A stretch of DNA of 48,130 bases. It comes from an uncultured Bacteroidales bacterium (lineage in GTDB: Bacteria > Bacteroidota > Bacteroidia > Bacteroidales > Bacteroidaceae). Numbering within the stretch: position 1 is the stretch's first letter; the number at the start of each line of letters is the position of its first letter. The translations under genes and the position numbers were made by a program. Shown piece by piece: positions 17,309 to 25,690 of this stretch. The notes beneath the pieces are model-generated. The model saw nothing but the letters and a program-made list of their open reading frames with translations, searched no databases and was not told the origin of the DNA. The stretch lies in assembly GCA_902768125.1 (NCBI GenBank), contig CACXKA010000016.1, positions 1 through 48,130 on the forward strand, given 5' to 3'.

Positions 17309-17812
17309 CTAAACAAATTTTTCCAGATTCTCCAATATCATTTTAGCCACAGCAGGGCTCACCTCCTCTTGATGCTCATCCAAGAAGTCATCGCCCAACT
17401 CATTCAGTTCCTCCAATTGCTCATACATCGCCATGAATTCATCCTCATCCATATCCTTGGACAGTTCTTCTTGATGTTTGTGGTACTCCTTTTTCACCTC
17501 ATACAACAACTTGGAAAAGTCTTTCATCCCCCACTCTTTCTTCACCACCATTGGGAAAGGTCCTTCCAGCACATAAGGCGCATACCCATTCATGATCAGT
17601 TGAATGAATCCGCCCTCCATCACCTCATCTAGTACATAGCGATAGCACAACACGGCATGCTGTTCTGCACTCAGCATCTCCATATTCTCCTCCGTCAGCG
17701 CACCACCCACAGCCGCCAGATACCCATCCGTCACCCACTCGATGAACCCGATGCTATCCAGCGTCTCATACTTCTCTCGTACCTGTTCCTTATCCAATTG
17801 TACCATACGCAT
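17309..17812 (-). CDS. Acidic DUF4375/DMP19-like protein
   Basis: 167 residues, strongly acidic, especially in the last 50 (EELSKDMDEDEFMAMYEQLE). The segment GGFIQLIMNGYAPYVLEGPF near residue 85 resembles the core of the DUF4375 family (C-terminal domain of the DNA-mimic protein DMP19), but this is from memory and moderate. No signal peptide or membrane segment. First gene of the smpB-metH operon, with a -7 box 15 bases upstream of its ATG. Function in Bacteroidales is unknown. Confidence 0.7.
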   Translation of the reverse strand: MRMVQLDKEQVREKYETLDSIGFIEWVTDGYLAAVGGALTEENMEMLSAEQHAVLCYRYVLDEVMEGGFIQLIMNGYAPYVLEGPFPMVVKKEWGMKDFSKLLYEVKKEYHKHQEELSKDMDEDEFMAMYEQLEELNELGDDFLDEHQEEVSPAVAKMILENLEKFV

Positions 17813-17826
17813 TTCCTTTTAGGCTG

Positions 17827-17834
17827 CAAAGGTA
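17827..17834 (-). promoter_or_regulatory. -7 box of the DUF4375-smpB-metH operon
   Basis: Minus strand TACCTTTG, only 14 bases before the ATG at 17812, so the leader would be very short (about 8 bases). A TTCG, not TTTG, lies near the -33 position. Confidence 0.55.
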
Positions 17835-17980
17835 GTGAAAATTTTGATTAAGTGAACGAAAAAGAGGTCGTAAATTCAATATTTGGGAACCAAATCCCGT
17901 TCTAATGGTTCATCTCTAACCGCTAACTGTTTCTTGGTTCATTGTTGGAGGTGTTTTTACATCTATTATTAATAGAAAAA

Positions 17981-18025
17981 TTTGTTACCCCTAGGGGCTG
18001 CAAAATTTTCCCTAAGGGGAACAAA
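17981..18025. repeat. Imperfect inverted repeat between the smpB and pyrB operons
   Basis: TTTGTTACCCCTAGGGG on the left and CCCTAAGGGGAACAAA on the right are complementary apart from two single-base bulges, around a 12-base centre. The left arm itself contains the perfect palindrome CCCCTAGGGG (17988-17997). No T-run follows on either side. It lies upstream of both promoters, so it is neither a terminator nor an attenuator of either operon; an operator or a mobile repeat is possible. The rest of 17835-18100 shows no gene. Confidence 0.55.
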
Positions 18026-18101
18026 AAAATTTGATGAAAGATACGTGTTCTTATTTCTGAAAAATGTTGACTTTTGTAAAAATTTTGTTCGAAATAAAGA
18101 A

Positions 18102-18129
18102 AACTCTTAACTCCTAACTTTTAACTCTA
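18102..18129 (+). repeat. 7-bp tandem repeat in front of the pyrB -7 box
   Basis: Four heptads: AACTCTT, AACTCCT, AACTTTT, AACTCTA. They occupy the place of the -33 element. The unit AACTCCT is the reverse complement of the unit found at 25635-25662. Confidence 0.7.
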
Positions 18130-18139
18130 AATTTTTTCG

Positions 18140-18147
18140 TACCTTTG
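18140..18147 (+). promoter_or_regulatory. -7 box of the pyrB operon
   Basis: TACCTTTG, 44 bases before the preferred pyrB ATG at 18192. The -33 region lies in the heptad array and has no exact TTTG. Confidence 0.65.
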
Positions 18148-18191
18148 CATGATTTTTGAAGGGAACAACAAAAAACAAAATAACCGACTAT

Positions 18192-19139
18192 ATGGAAAAT
18201 AGAAGCATTGTTTCGATTGCTGACTACGGGAAGGAGAAAATTCAGTATCTGCTGGATATGGCGGCTGAATTTGAGGCTCATCCCAACCGCCAGATTCTGA
18301 AGGGTAAAGTGGTCGCCACGCTGTTCTTTGAACCAAGCACGCGCACACGACTCTCGTTTGAGACAGCAGCAAACCGTCTGGGTGCCCGCGTGATTGGCTT
18401 CACCGATCCGAAGGTGACGAGTTCGTCGAAGGGTGAGACGCTGAAGGACACGATTAAGATGGTGAGCAACTACGCTGATGTGATTGTGATGCGCCACAAG
18501 CTGGAGGGTGCTGCCCTCTATGCAAGCGAAGTGACGAACATTCCTATCATCAATGCAGGTGACGGCTCGAACTTGCACCCATCACAAACAATGCTTGACC
18601 TCTATTCCATCTACAAGACACAGGAAACGCTGGAAAACCTGAACATTTATATGGTGGGCGACTTGAAGTATGGCCGCACGGTACACTCCCTGCTGATGTC
18701 AATGCGCAAGTACAACCCGACATTCCATTTCATTGCACCCAAGGAACTGGAGATGCCTGAGGAGTACAAGATCTATTGCAAGCAGAACAACATCAAGTAT
18801 ATCGAGCAGCAGGACTTCACAGAGGACACGATTGCGGATGCAGACATCCTTTATATGACCCGTGTGCAGCGTGAGCGTTTCACGGATTTAATGGAGTATG
18901 AGCGTGTGAAGGATGCCTACATCTTGAAGGCTGACATGTTGGGCAAGTGCAAGGAGAACATGAAGATTTTGCACCCACTACCCCGCGTGAACGAGATTGA
19001 GTATGATGTAGATGAAAGCAAGCATGCTTACTATTTCGAGCAGGCACAGAACGGTTTGTATGCCCGTGAAGCATTGATTTGCGATGTGCTGGGCATCACT
19101 CTCGAGGACATTAAAAAGGATCAAACAATTATCGGTTAA
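18192..19139 (+). CDS. pyrB: Aspartate carbamoyltransferase catalytic subunit
   Basis: 315 residues. Makes carbamoyl aspartate, the committed step of pyrimidine synthesis. Hallmarks: [13 protein letters not shown] (carbamoyl phosphate site), [32 protein letters not shown], and HPLPRVNEI. The ATG at 18192 is preferred to a TTG at 18156, because [13 protein letters not shown] matches the usual N-terminus and the TTG lies at the expected transcription start. PyrI follows five bases later, so the enzyme is the allosteric PyrBI type. Confidence 0.97.
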   Translation: MENRSIVSIADYGKEKIQYLLDMAAEFEAHPNRQILKGKVVATLFFEPSTRTRLSFETAANRLGARVIGFTDPKVTSSSKGETLKDTIKMVSNYADVIVMRHKLEGAALYASEVTNIPIINAGDGSNLHPSQTMLDLYSIYKTQETLENLNIYMVGDLKYGRTVHSLLMSMRKYNPTFHFIAPKELEMPEEYKIYCKQNNIKYIEQQDFTEDTIADADILYMTRVQRERFTDLMEYERVKDAYILKADMLGKCKENMKILHPLPRVNEIEYDVDESKHAYYFEQAQNGLYAREALICDVLGITLEDIKKDQTIIG

Positions 19140-19144
19140 GAAGG

Positions 19145-19600
19145 ATGGAACAGAATAAGGAAAACATGATGGTGGCGGCGTTGGAGAATGGCTCCGTCAT
19201 CGACCACATACCAACAGACAAGCTTTTCACGATTGTGCAACTGCTTGACTTGGAGAAGTTCAAGGAAGAGGTGGTGATTGCCAACAACCTCAAGAGTCAG
19301 GTGATGGGCAAGAAGGGGCTCATCAAGATTTCAGGCAAGTTCTTCTCAGAAGCAGAAATCAGCAAACTGGCTGTGGTGTGCCCCAACATCCGATTGACGG
19401 TCATCAAGGACTACGAGGTGAAGGAGAAGCGTGAGGTGCTGTTGCCCGACACGCTGACCAACATCGTGAAGTGTGCCAACCCTGTGTGCATCACTAACAA
19501 CGAACCCATGAAGACGGTCTTCTACCGTATGGACAAGGAAACATTGAAATGTCGTTATTGTGGTAAAGAACAAAATTTGAAAGATATAAAGTTGAAATGA
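19145..19600 (+). CDS. pyrI: Aspartate carbamoyltransferase regulatory subunit
   Basis: 151 residues. Binds CTP and ATP and transmits allosteric control to PyrB. The nucleotide domain is at about 5-100 and the zinc domain after it, with Cys in KCANPVCITN (about 109 and 114) and CRYCGK (about 138 and 141). It overlaps ileS by four bases (ATGA). Confidence 0.97.
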   Translation: MEQNKENMMVAALENGSVIDHIPTDKLFTIVQLLDLEKFKEEVVIANNLKSQVMGKKGLIKISGKFFSEAEISKLAVVCPNIRLTVIKDYEVKEKREVLLPDTLTNIVKCANPVCITNNEPMKTVFYRMDKETLKCRYCGKEQNLKDIKLK

Positions 19601-22600
19601 AGTTTACAGAACGAGCAAAACTGAACCTCTCTGATGTGAATAAGGAGGTTCTGGAGCAGTGGAACCAAGAAGATATGTTCCACAAGAGTATTGAGGAACG
19701 CGAAGGCTGTCCTCAATTCATCTTTTTTGAAGGTCCCCCTTCTGCCAATGGCCATCCGGGCATTCACCATGTGATGGGACGTACAATCAAAGACACTTTC
19801 CTCAGATATAAGACGATGCAAGGCTTTCAAGTGAAGCGCAAGGCTGGCTGGGACACACACGGACTCCCTGTGGAGCTGAGTGTGGAGAAGTCATTGGGCA
19901 TCACGAAGGAGGATATCGGCAAAAAAATCAGCGTGGATGATTATAACGACGCCTGCCGCAAGAACGTGATGATGTACACCAATGAGTGGACAGAACTCAC
20001 CGATAAGATGGGTTACTGGGTAGATTTGGAGCATCCTTACATCACCTACGACAACAAGTACATTGAGACGCTGTGGTATCTCTTGAAGCAACTCTACAAC
20101 AAGGGCTTGCTTTACAAGGGTTACACCATCCAGCCCTATTCTCCAGCAGCAGGTACAGGTCTGTCTTCTCACGAACTGAACCAGCCAGGTTGTTATCGTG
20201 ATGTGAAGGATACGACGGTGACAGCACAGTTCAAGGTGCTGGATCAACTGAAAGGTTTGGCAACACCAGCAGGACTTAAGACTTATATCCTCGCTTGGAC
20301 GACCACACCTTGGACACTCCCTTCCAACACTGCATTGTGTGTAGGTCCCAAGATTGACTATGTAGCCATCAAGGGCAAGAACCCATATACAGAAGAGGAA
20401 GCAATCTACATCATGGCAGAGGCTCGTCTGTCAGCCTACTTCCAGTTTGGCGAAGACGAGAAGCCTGAGATTCTTTGGAGAGGCAAAGGTACTGACCTCG
20501 TAGGCTTGCACTACGAGCAGTTGATGCCTTGGGTGAAGCCTTGCGCATTGGAAAACAACAAGGTGGTGGTGAAGGAAGACGAAGCATTCCGTGTGATTCC
20601 TGGTGACTATGTGACCACAGAGGACGGTACGGGTATCGTTCACATCGCTCCTACCTTTGGTGCAGACGACGCGAAGGTGGCAAAGGATGCAGGTATCCCA
20701 TCGCTCTTCATCATCGACAAGGCTGGCGACACGCGTCCTATGGTGGACTTCACAGGTAAGTACTTCGTGAAGGACGACATGAACGAAGAGTTTGTAAATT
20801 TCTGTGTGAACGAGAGTTACTGGAAACATAGTGGCGACTTCGTGAAGAACGCTTACGACCCTAAATACAATCAGGGTGGCAAGTACGACGAGAAGGCTGC
20901 CAACAAGGATATGGACTTAAACGTGGTGCTGTGTCTGGAGATGAAGGAAGAAGGAACGGCTTTCAAGATTGAGAAGCATGTGCACAACTATCCTCATTGT
21001 TGGCGTACTGACAAGCCCGTGCTCTACTACCCACTCGACTCTTGGTTCATCAAATCGACGGCAAAGAAAGACCGCATGTTTGAACTGAACCAGACAATTC
21101 AGTGGAAGCCTGAAAGCACAGGTACGGGTCGCTTCGGCAAATGGTTGGAAAATCTCAACGACTGGAACCTTTCCCGTTCACGTTACTGGGGTACTCCTCT
21201 GCCTATCTGGCGCAACCGCGACACTCGTGAGGAAGTTTGCATCGGTTCTGTGGAGGAACTCTACAATGAGATTGAGAAAGCTGTAGCCGCAGGCGTGATG
21301 GCTTCGAACCCATTGAAGGAGAAAGGTTTTGTGCCTGGCGACATGAGTCAGGAGAATTACGATAAGATTGACCTCCACCGTCCTTATGTGGATGACATCA
21401 AGCTGGTGTCAGACAAAGGCAATGTGCTCACCCGTGAACTTGACCTCATCGATGTGTGGTTCGACTCAGGTGCGATGCCATACGCTCAGGTTCACTATCC
21501 ATTCGAGAACAAGGAGCTGATTGACAAGGGTATCGCCTACCCTGCCGACTTTATTGCCGAGGGTGTTGACCAGACACGCGGATGGTTCTTCACCTTGCAT
21601 GCTATCGCCACGATGGTATTCGACTCTGTGGCTTATAAGGCTGTTATTTCCAACGGTCTCGTGCTCGACAAGAACGGCATCAAGATGTCGAAGCGTCTGG
21701 GTAACGTCATCAACCCATTCGAGTGCATCGGTACTTATGGTGCAGATGCTGTGCGCTGGTATATGCTCACCAACTCCTCACCTTGGGACAACCTCTCGTT
21801 TGACCCTGAGGGTGTGAAGGAAGTGACCAGCCAGTTCTTCATCAAACTGCAGCAGGCATATTCATTCTTCACAATGTATGCTAACGTGGACGGCTTCGAG
21901 TATAAGGAAGCAGACATTGCTTATGCTGAGCGTCCTGACTTCGACCGTTGGTTGTTATCTGAACTGAATACATTAGTAAAGAATGTGCAGACTTACCTCG
22001 ACGACTACGACCCGACACCTGCTGTGCGTCTGATTCAGTCGTTCGTCATTGACAACCTCTCCAACTGGTACATCCGTCTGAACAAGCCTCGTTTCTGGGG
22101 TGGTGAGATGACTGCCGACAAACTCTCGGCTTACCAGACACTCTATACTTGCCTCGACACGTTGAGCCGACTGATTGCCCCCGTCTCTCCGTTCTATGCT
22201 GACCAGCTGTTCCGCGACTTGAACGCAGTAACGGGCAAGGACACGGCGAAGAGTGTACACCTGGCGAAGTTCCCAACGTTCAATGAAGCTTACATCGACT
22301 CTGAACTGGAAGCTGCGATGGAGGATGCCATGAAGGTGACTTCGATGGGATTGTCCATCCGAAAGAAGGTGAAGATTCCAGTGATTCAGGCTTTGCAGTC
22401 GATTGCTATTCCTGATACGGATGCTGTGTTCAGCGGTCACATCGAGCGCATGAAGGACATCATCATGAAAGAGGTGAACGTGAAGGAGTTGCAGCTGATG
22501 GACGGTGCGATGCTGGTGAAGAACGTGAAGTGCAACTTCCGTGTGATGGGTAAGAAGTTCGGCAAGATGATGAAGGCAGTGAGCAATGCAGTGGCAGAGA

Positions 22601-23031
22601 TGTCACAGGCACAGATAGCTGAACTCGAAGCCAACGGACAGGTCACCTTGCAAGCTGAGGGACAGGATGCCGTGATTGAGTTGGCTGATGTGGACATCAT
22701 GTCACAAGACATTCCTGGATGGAGTGTTGCCAACGAGGGTACCACGACGGTAGCACTCGACATCACCATCACCCCAGCCCTGAAGAATGAGGGTAATGCC
22801 CGCAAAGTCATCAAGCAGATTCAAGGTCTCCGCAAGTCACAAGGCTTCGAAATCACAGACCGCATCCGTGTGGTCATCACTGACACGCCCGAGACTGCCG
22901 AGGTGCTCGCATCTTTCAAGGAGAATATTGCCTCACAGGTGCTTGCCAACTCCATCGAGCTAGGCAATCCTGCTGGCGAAGCGATTGACTTTGACGACTT
23001 CAAGGCAGTCATCACCGTTCAGAAAGACTGA
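19597..23031 (+). CDS. ileS: Isoleucyl-tRNA synthetase
   Basis: 1144 residues, the long form usual in Bacteroidetes and resembling the eukaryote-like IleS2 group. Class I signature HPGIHH (HIGH) near 53 in PPSANGHPGIHHVMGR, editing domain with AWTTTPWTLPSNTALCV near 230, KMSKRLGN (KMSKS) near 695, WFDSGAMPYAQ before it, then the anticodon-binding helical bundle and a C-terminal extension. It charges tRNA-Ile and edits valine. Translation is probably coupled to pyrI through the ATGA overlap. No sign of a second ileS in the window. Confidence 0.97.
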   Translation: MKFTERAKLNLSDVNKEVLEQWNQEDMFHKSIEEREGCPQFIFFEGPPSANGHPGIHHVMGRTIKDTFLRYKTMQGFQVKRKAGWDTHGLPVELSVEKSLGITKEDIGKKISVDDYNDACRKNVMMYTNEWTELTDKMGYWVDLEHPYITYDNKYIETLWYLLKQLYNKGLLYKGYTIQPYSPAAGTGLSSHELNQPGCYRDVKDTTVTAQFKVLDQLKGLATPAGLKTYILAWTTTPWTLPSNTALCVGPKIDYVAIKGKNPYTEEEAIYIMAEARLSAYFQFGEDEKPEILWRGKGTDLVGLHYEQLMPWVKPCALENNKVVVKEDEAFRVIPGDYVTTEDGTGIVHIAPTFGADDAKVAKDAGIPSLFIIDKAGDTRPMVDFTGKYFVKDDMNEEFVNFCVNESYWKHSGDFVKNAYDPKYNQGGKYDEKAANKDMDLNVVLCLEMKEEGTAFKIEKHVHNYPHCWRTDKPVLYYPLDSWFIKSTAKKDRMFELNQTIQWKPESTGTGRFGKWLENLNDWNLSRSRYWGTPLPIWRNRDTREEVCIGSVEELYNEIEKAVAAGVMASNPLKEKGFVPGDMSQENYDKIDLHRPYVDDIKLVSDKGNVLTRELDLIDVWFDSGAMPYAQVHYPFENKELIDKGIAYPADFIAEGVDQTRGWFFTLHAIATMVFDSVAYKAVISNGLVLDKNGIKMSKRLGNVINPFECIGTYGADAVRWYMLTNSSPWDNLSFDPEGVKEVTSQFFIKLQQAYSFFTMYANVDGFEYKEADIAYAERPDFDRWLLSELNTLVKNVQTYLDDYDPTPAVRLIQSFVIDNLSNWYIRLNKPRFWGGEMTADKLSAYQTLYTCLDTLSRLIAPVSPFYADQLFRDLNAVTGKDTAKSVHLAKFPTFNEAYIDSELEAAMEDAMKVTSMGLSIRKKVKIPVIQALQSIAIPDTDAVFSGHIERMKDIIMKEVNVKELQLMDGAMLVKNVKCNFRVMGKKFGKMMKAVSNAVAEMSQAQIAELEANGQVTLQAEGQDAVIELADVDIMSQDIPGWSVANEGTTTVALDITITPALKNEGNARKVIKQIQGLRKSQGFEITDRIRVVITDTPETAEVLASFKENIASQVLANSIELGNPAGEAIDFDDFKAVITVQKD

Positions 23032-23034
23032 TTC

Positions 23035-23655
23035 ATGACCAGAAAGAACAAGCATATTCTTTCCATCGCCCTTTTCATGGCCGTTCTTGTCATTGACCAA
23101 ATCATCAAGGTCTGTGTCAAGACGGGCATGTATTTGGGAGAGCGCATTGAAATCACCAGTTGGTTCAGCTTCGTGTTCGTGGAGAACAACGGCATGGCGT
23201 TCGGTTGGGAACTGTGGGGAGGGAAACTCTTCCTCACCCTTTTCCGCATCGTGGCGGTGTGCCTGATTGGTTGGTTCATCTATAGTGAAATCAAGCGCAG
23301 AAGACCGACGGGGTACATCGTGTGCCTCACGCTGATTGCGGCAGGGGCGGCAGGCAACATCATTGATTGCCTTTTCTATGGTCTCATCTTCAACAACCCT
23401 CCCTATCCACAGGTGGCAGAGTTTCAGCCATTTGGTTACGGATATGGGGAGTTCCTTTACGGACGAGTGGTTGATATGTTCTACTTCCCCCTTGTTGAGT
23501 GGGATATGCCCACGTGGATGCCTATCTATTCAGGTCAGCATTGCGTGTTCTTCTCCCCTATCTTCAACTTTGCCGATGCTGCCATCTCGTGCGGCATCGT
23601 GGCATTGCTTCTGTTCTATCACAAGTTAGTCAGCCAATACCAACTTAGGAAATGA
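23035..23655 (+). CDS. lspA: Lipoprotein signal peptidase
   Basis: 206 residues, longer than the E. coli enzyme (164) because of a periplasmic insertion around FNNPPYPQVAEFQPFGYGYG, common in Bacteroidetes. Four membrane segments (about 9-27, 68-86, 98-116, 182-200). Catalytic aspartates are in GNIID and NFADA; the conserved FVENNGMAFG and GRVVDMFYFP are present. It cleaves the signal peptide of lipidated prolipoproteins. It starts three bases after ileS and overlaps the next gene by four. Confidence 0.96.
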   Translation: MTRKNKHILSIALFMAVLVIDQIIKVCVKTGMYLGERIEITSWFSFVFVENNGMAFGWELWGGKLFLTLFRIVAVCLIGWFIYSEIKRRRPTGYIVCLTLIAAGAAGNIIDCLFYGLIFNNPPYPQVAEFQPFGYGYGEFLYGRVVDMFYFPLVEWDMPTWMPIYSGQHCVFFSPIFNFADAAISCGIVALLLFYHKLVSQYQLRK

Positions 23656-24608
23656 AACGTGCGCTTCCCCTTGTCCTTCTGCTTCTGATTCTTTTTGCTG
23701 CTTGCGATGACCATCCCCAGAATGTGCTCTCACGCGGCAAGATGGAGGATGTGCTGTATGACTACCACATCATGCAGGGCATCGTTAACGACCTACCTGC
23801 AGAGGAGCGTGAAGCAAAGGGTCAAGACTATATGAATGCTGTTTTTGAGAAGCACGGCATCACAGAAGCGCAATTCGATTCCTCCATCGTGTACTACAAC
23901 CGTCACACGAAGGACTTACACAAAATCTACAGCAACTTGAAGGAACGCTACACGGCTGTGAATGAGGAAATCCAGTTGGTGAATGGCAACAACGACATGA
24001 TGGCAATTTTCTCCACAGGTGGCGACACGACCAACCTATGGAACTCAGCCAAACTCCTGACCTTGCGTAACAAGGAGTTGCTCAACAAGGAGAGTTTCAC
24101 CATCCACGCTGATACCAGTTTTCGTCGCCGTGATCAGTTCATCCTCACTCTCTCGCCTGTCTTCATCAAGGAGAGACGAGAAGATTATGACATCAACCTT
24201 CATGTAGGTCTGAGTGTACTCTATGCCAGCGGCAAGCACATCGGCACCACGCGGGTCATTAACAACGACGGCACCCAACAGCTCACCCTGCAAATCAGCT
24301 ATGACGAGGACATCAAGAGTATCACGGGCTTTTTCTATTACAAAGGCAAGAAGGAGAGCCGAAACCTTTGTCTTATCGACAACATCTCCCTCATCCGCAT
24401 GCATGAGAAAGAGCCACAGAAAGCGGAAGTGGCTGACACAGTGAAAACTGACTCCATCGTCACTGACACGCTTCCGAAGCCAGTGGAACGTCGTCTCACT
24501 CCTGAGGAAAGACGTTTGCTGAACCAGTCTGGTGAACATATCAAGATTCAGTCGGCACCTTCTGTCCGCACTCCGAACAGCATCGGACCGAGACGCCGCA
24601 AGCGATGA
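23652..24608 (+). CDS. DUF4296 lipoprotein
   Basis: 318 residues. Lipobox at LFAAC|DD around residue 19. The first 110 mature residues (SRGKMEDVLYDYHIMQGIVN and on through FDSSIVYYNRHTKDLHKIYS) match what I recall of the DUF4296 family of Bacteroidetes. The middle is beta-rich and the C-terminal 60 residues are charged and proline-rich (LTPEERRLLNQSGE). It is itself a substrate of the lipoprotein pathway to which its neighbour lspA belongs. Last gene of the pyrB operon. Function unknown. Confidence 0.85.
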   Translation: MKRALPLVLLLLILFAACDDHPQNVLSRGKMEDVLYDYHIMQGIVNDLPAEEREAKGQDYMNAVFEKHGITEAQFDSSIVYYNRHTKDLHKIYSNLKERYTAVNEEIQLVNGNNDMMAIFSTGGDTTNLWNSAKLLTLRNKELLNKESFTIHADTSFRRRDQFILTLSPVFIKERREDYDINLHVGLSVLYASGKHIGTTRVINNDGTQQLTLQISYDEDIKSITGFFYYKGKKESRNLCLIDNISLIRMHEKEPQKAEVADTVKTDSIVTDTLPKPVERRLTPEERRLLNQSGEHIKIQSAPSVRTPNSIGPRRRKR

Positions 24609-24617
24609 AGGGAGAAA

Positions 24618-24659
24618 GTCAAAGGTCTATAGTCAAAGGTCGAAGGTCTAAAGTCTAAG
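24618..24659 (+). repeat. 7-bp tandem repeat (GTCAAAG type)
   Basis: Six heptads: GTCAAAG, GTCTATA, GTCAAAG, GTCGAAG, GTCTAAA, GTCTAAG. They fill the 57-base gap between the DUF4296 gene and the next ORF. Confidence 0.75.
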
Positions 24660-24665
24660 GTTATT

Positions 24666-24911
24666 ATGCGTCGCGTTGCAGCATCAAAAGTATTTATCAA
24701 CGAAAAAGAGTTCTGCAATCATGTTGTGGAACTCTTTGGTCATCTTCTTGTCAACCATTATCCGCTCAAGGGCGAGCTTCCCATGACCGAATGGCTGGGC
24801 GGTACCATCATCATCCGAGGTCGCGAAGCCTTTCACACCAAACAAGTGTTATCGTCTGCGGAACTCAGCACATACAATGGCAGTGGCGATGGCTACGTTG
24901 AGCGACTCTGA
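24666..24911 (+). CDS. Small protein of unknown function overlapping the methyltransferase gene
   Basis: 81 residues with no signal peptide. Residues 1-61 (MRRVAASKVFINEKEFCNHV onward, then ELPMTEWLGGTIII) look like a real protein: the amino-acid composition is ordinary and the pattern is not an obvious shadow, since nothing is encoded opposite. The last 20 residues (AELSTYNGSGDGYVERL) are antisense to the end of the RNA methyltransferase gene, 63 bases of overlap, and look arbitrary. It may be a shortened member of a longer family that has run into its neighbour. I do not recognise the family. Confidence 0.5.
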   Translation: MRRVAASKVFINEKEFCNHVVELFGHLLVNHYPLKGELPMTEWLGGTIIIRGREAFHTKQVLSSAELSTYNGSGDGYVERL

Positions 24912-25604
24912 GGTCTCACGCCCTGCTGGATAATTGGGGATATAGAGGCGTTCTGTAACATGGGCTTCGACATCAGCCGAGACTCCCTTCCCTTCATTAC
25001 CCATAATAATCAAACCTCTGTTCTCTAAGGATTTGTCGTAGAGGTTGTCGCCATCGAGGAAGGTTCCATAGACAGGTGTGCCTTTGGGCAACGAGGAAAG
25101 CATCTGGGGCAAGTCAACTTCATGCACTTGCACTCGTGCCATCGCACCCATTGTCGCCTGCACGGTCTTGGGATTATAGAGGTCGGCACATCCACGGGAA
25201 CAGAAGATGTGCTCGATGCCGAACCAGTCAGCCAAACGGATGATAGTACCCACGTTGCCAGGGTTCTGCACATCGTCAAGTGCGAGGCAAAGCTGTTCGC
25301 CCACCACCCTGTTCACGTCCACCTCATCAATGCGCTGACGGAATACTGCCAGCACTTGCTGAGGAGTCTCCATCAGGCTCACGCGTCTCAGTTCCTCGTC
25401 AGTCACGACGTCCATCTCCACTCCATTGAGTTCATGGGCATGGCTGTCCATCCATTCCTGCGTAGCTGCCACATACACACAAGGAAACGCCCCGAGCAAA
25501 TCACCCACCAGTTTGTGACCCTCTGCCACGAACACGCCTTCCGCCTTCCGATATTTCTTCATCTCCAGCGAACGCACATACTTGATTCTGTTCTTGCTTA
25601 TCAT
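24849..25604 (-). CDS. SpoU/TrmH-family RNA methyltransferase
   Basis: 251 residues. N-terminal substrate-binding part (KYRKAEGVFVAEGHKLVGDL) and the SPOUT knot: motif 1 DDVQNPGNVGTIIRLADWFG near 105, motif 2 IIMGNEGKGVS near 205, motif 3 IPNYPAGRETSESLNVAIAT near 225. It methylates a 2'-hydroxyl of rRNA or tRNA using AdoMet; the exact target cannot be read from the sequence. It is divergent from tamL, a frequent neighbour in Bacteroidetes. Confidence 0.92.
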   Translation of the reverse strand: MISKNRIKYVRSLEMKKYRKAEGVFVAEGHKLVGDLLGAFPCVYVAATQEWMDSHAHELNGVEMDVVTDEELRRVSLMETPQQVLAVFRQRIDEVDVNRVVGEQLCLALDDVQNPGNVGTIIRLADWFGIEHIFCSRGCADLYNPKTVQATMGAMARVQVHEVDLPQMLSSLPKGTPVYGTFLDGDNLYDKSLENRGLIIMGNEGKGVSADVEAHVTERLYIPNYPAGRETSESLNVAIATAIVCAEFRRR

Positions 25605-25620
25605 ACTGCTGAAATTTCCA

Positions 25621-25628
25621 CAAAGGTA
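25621..25628 (-). promoter_or_regulatory. -7 box of the RNA methyltransferase gene
   Basis: Minus strand TACCTTTG, 16 bases before the ATG at 25604. Its -33 region lies in the heptad array 25635-25662. Confidence 0.6.
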
Positions 25629-25634
25629 ACAAAA

Positions 25635-25662
25635 AGTTAGGAGTTAGGAGTTAGGAGTTAGG
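25635..25662 (+). repeat. 7-bp tandem repeat (AGTTAGG) between divergent promoters
   Basis: Four perfect copies of AGTTAGG, then AGTTTTT. The array occupies nearly all the space between the -7 boxes of the methyltransferase gene and tamL and so replaces both -33 elements. Confidence 0.8.
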
Positions 25663-25672
25663 AGTTTTTTCG

Positions 25673-25680
25673 TACCTTTG
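25673..25680 (+). promoter_or_regulatory. -7 box of tamL, very close to the start codon
   Basis: TACCTTTG ends only 10 bases before the ATG at 25691. With the usual 5-8 base gap to the transcription start, the leader would be two to five bases. Confidence 0.55.
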
Positions 25681-25690
25681 CACTCAAATT

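Noticed and set aside
16788-17820. B12 riboswitch in front of metH
   Set aside because: metH follows smpB by 12 bases, and the leader before the first operon gene is far too short to hold one.
24618-24659. CRISPR array
   Set aside because: The units are 7 bases, directly abutting, without spacers; no cas genes are in the window.
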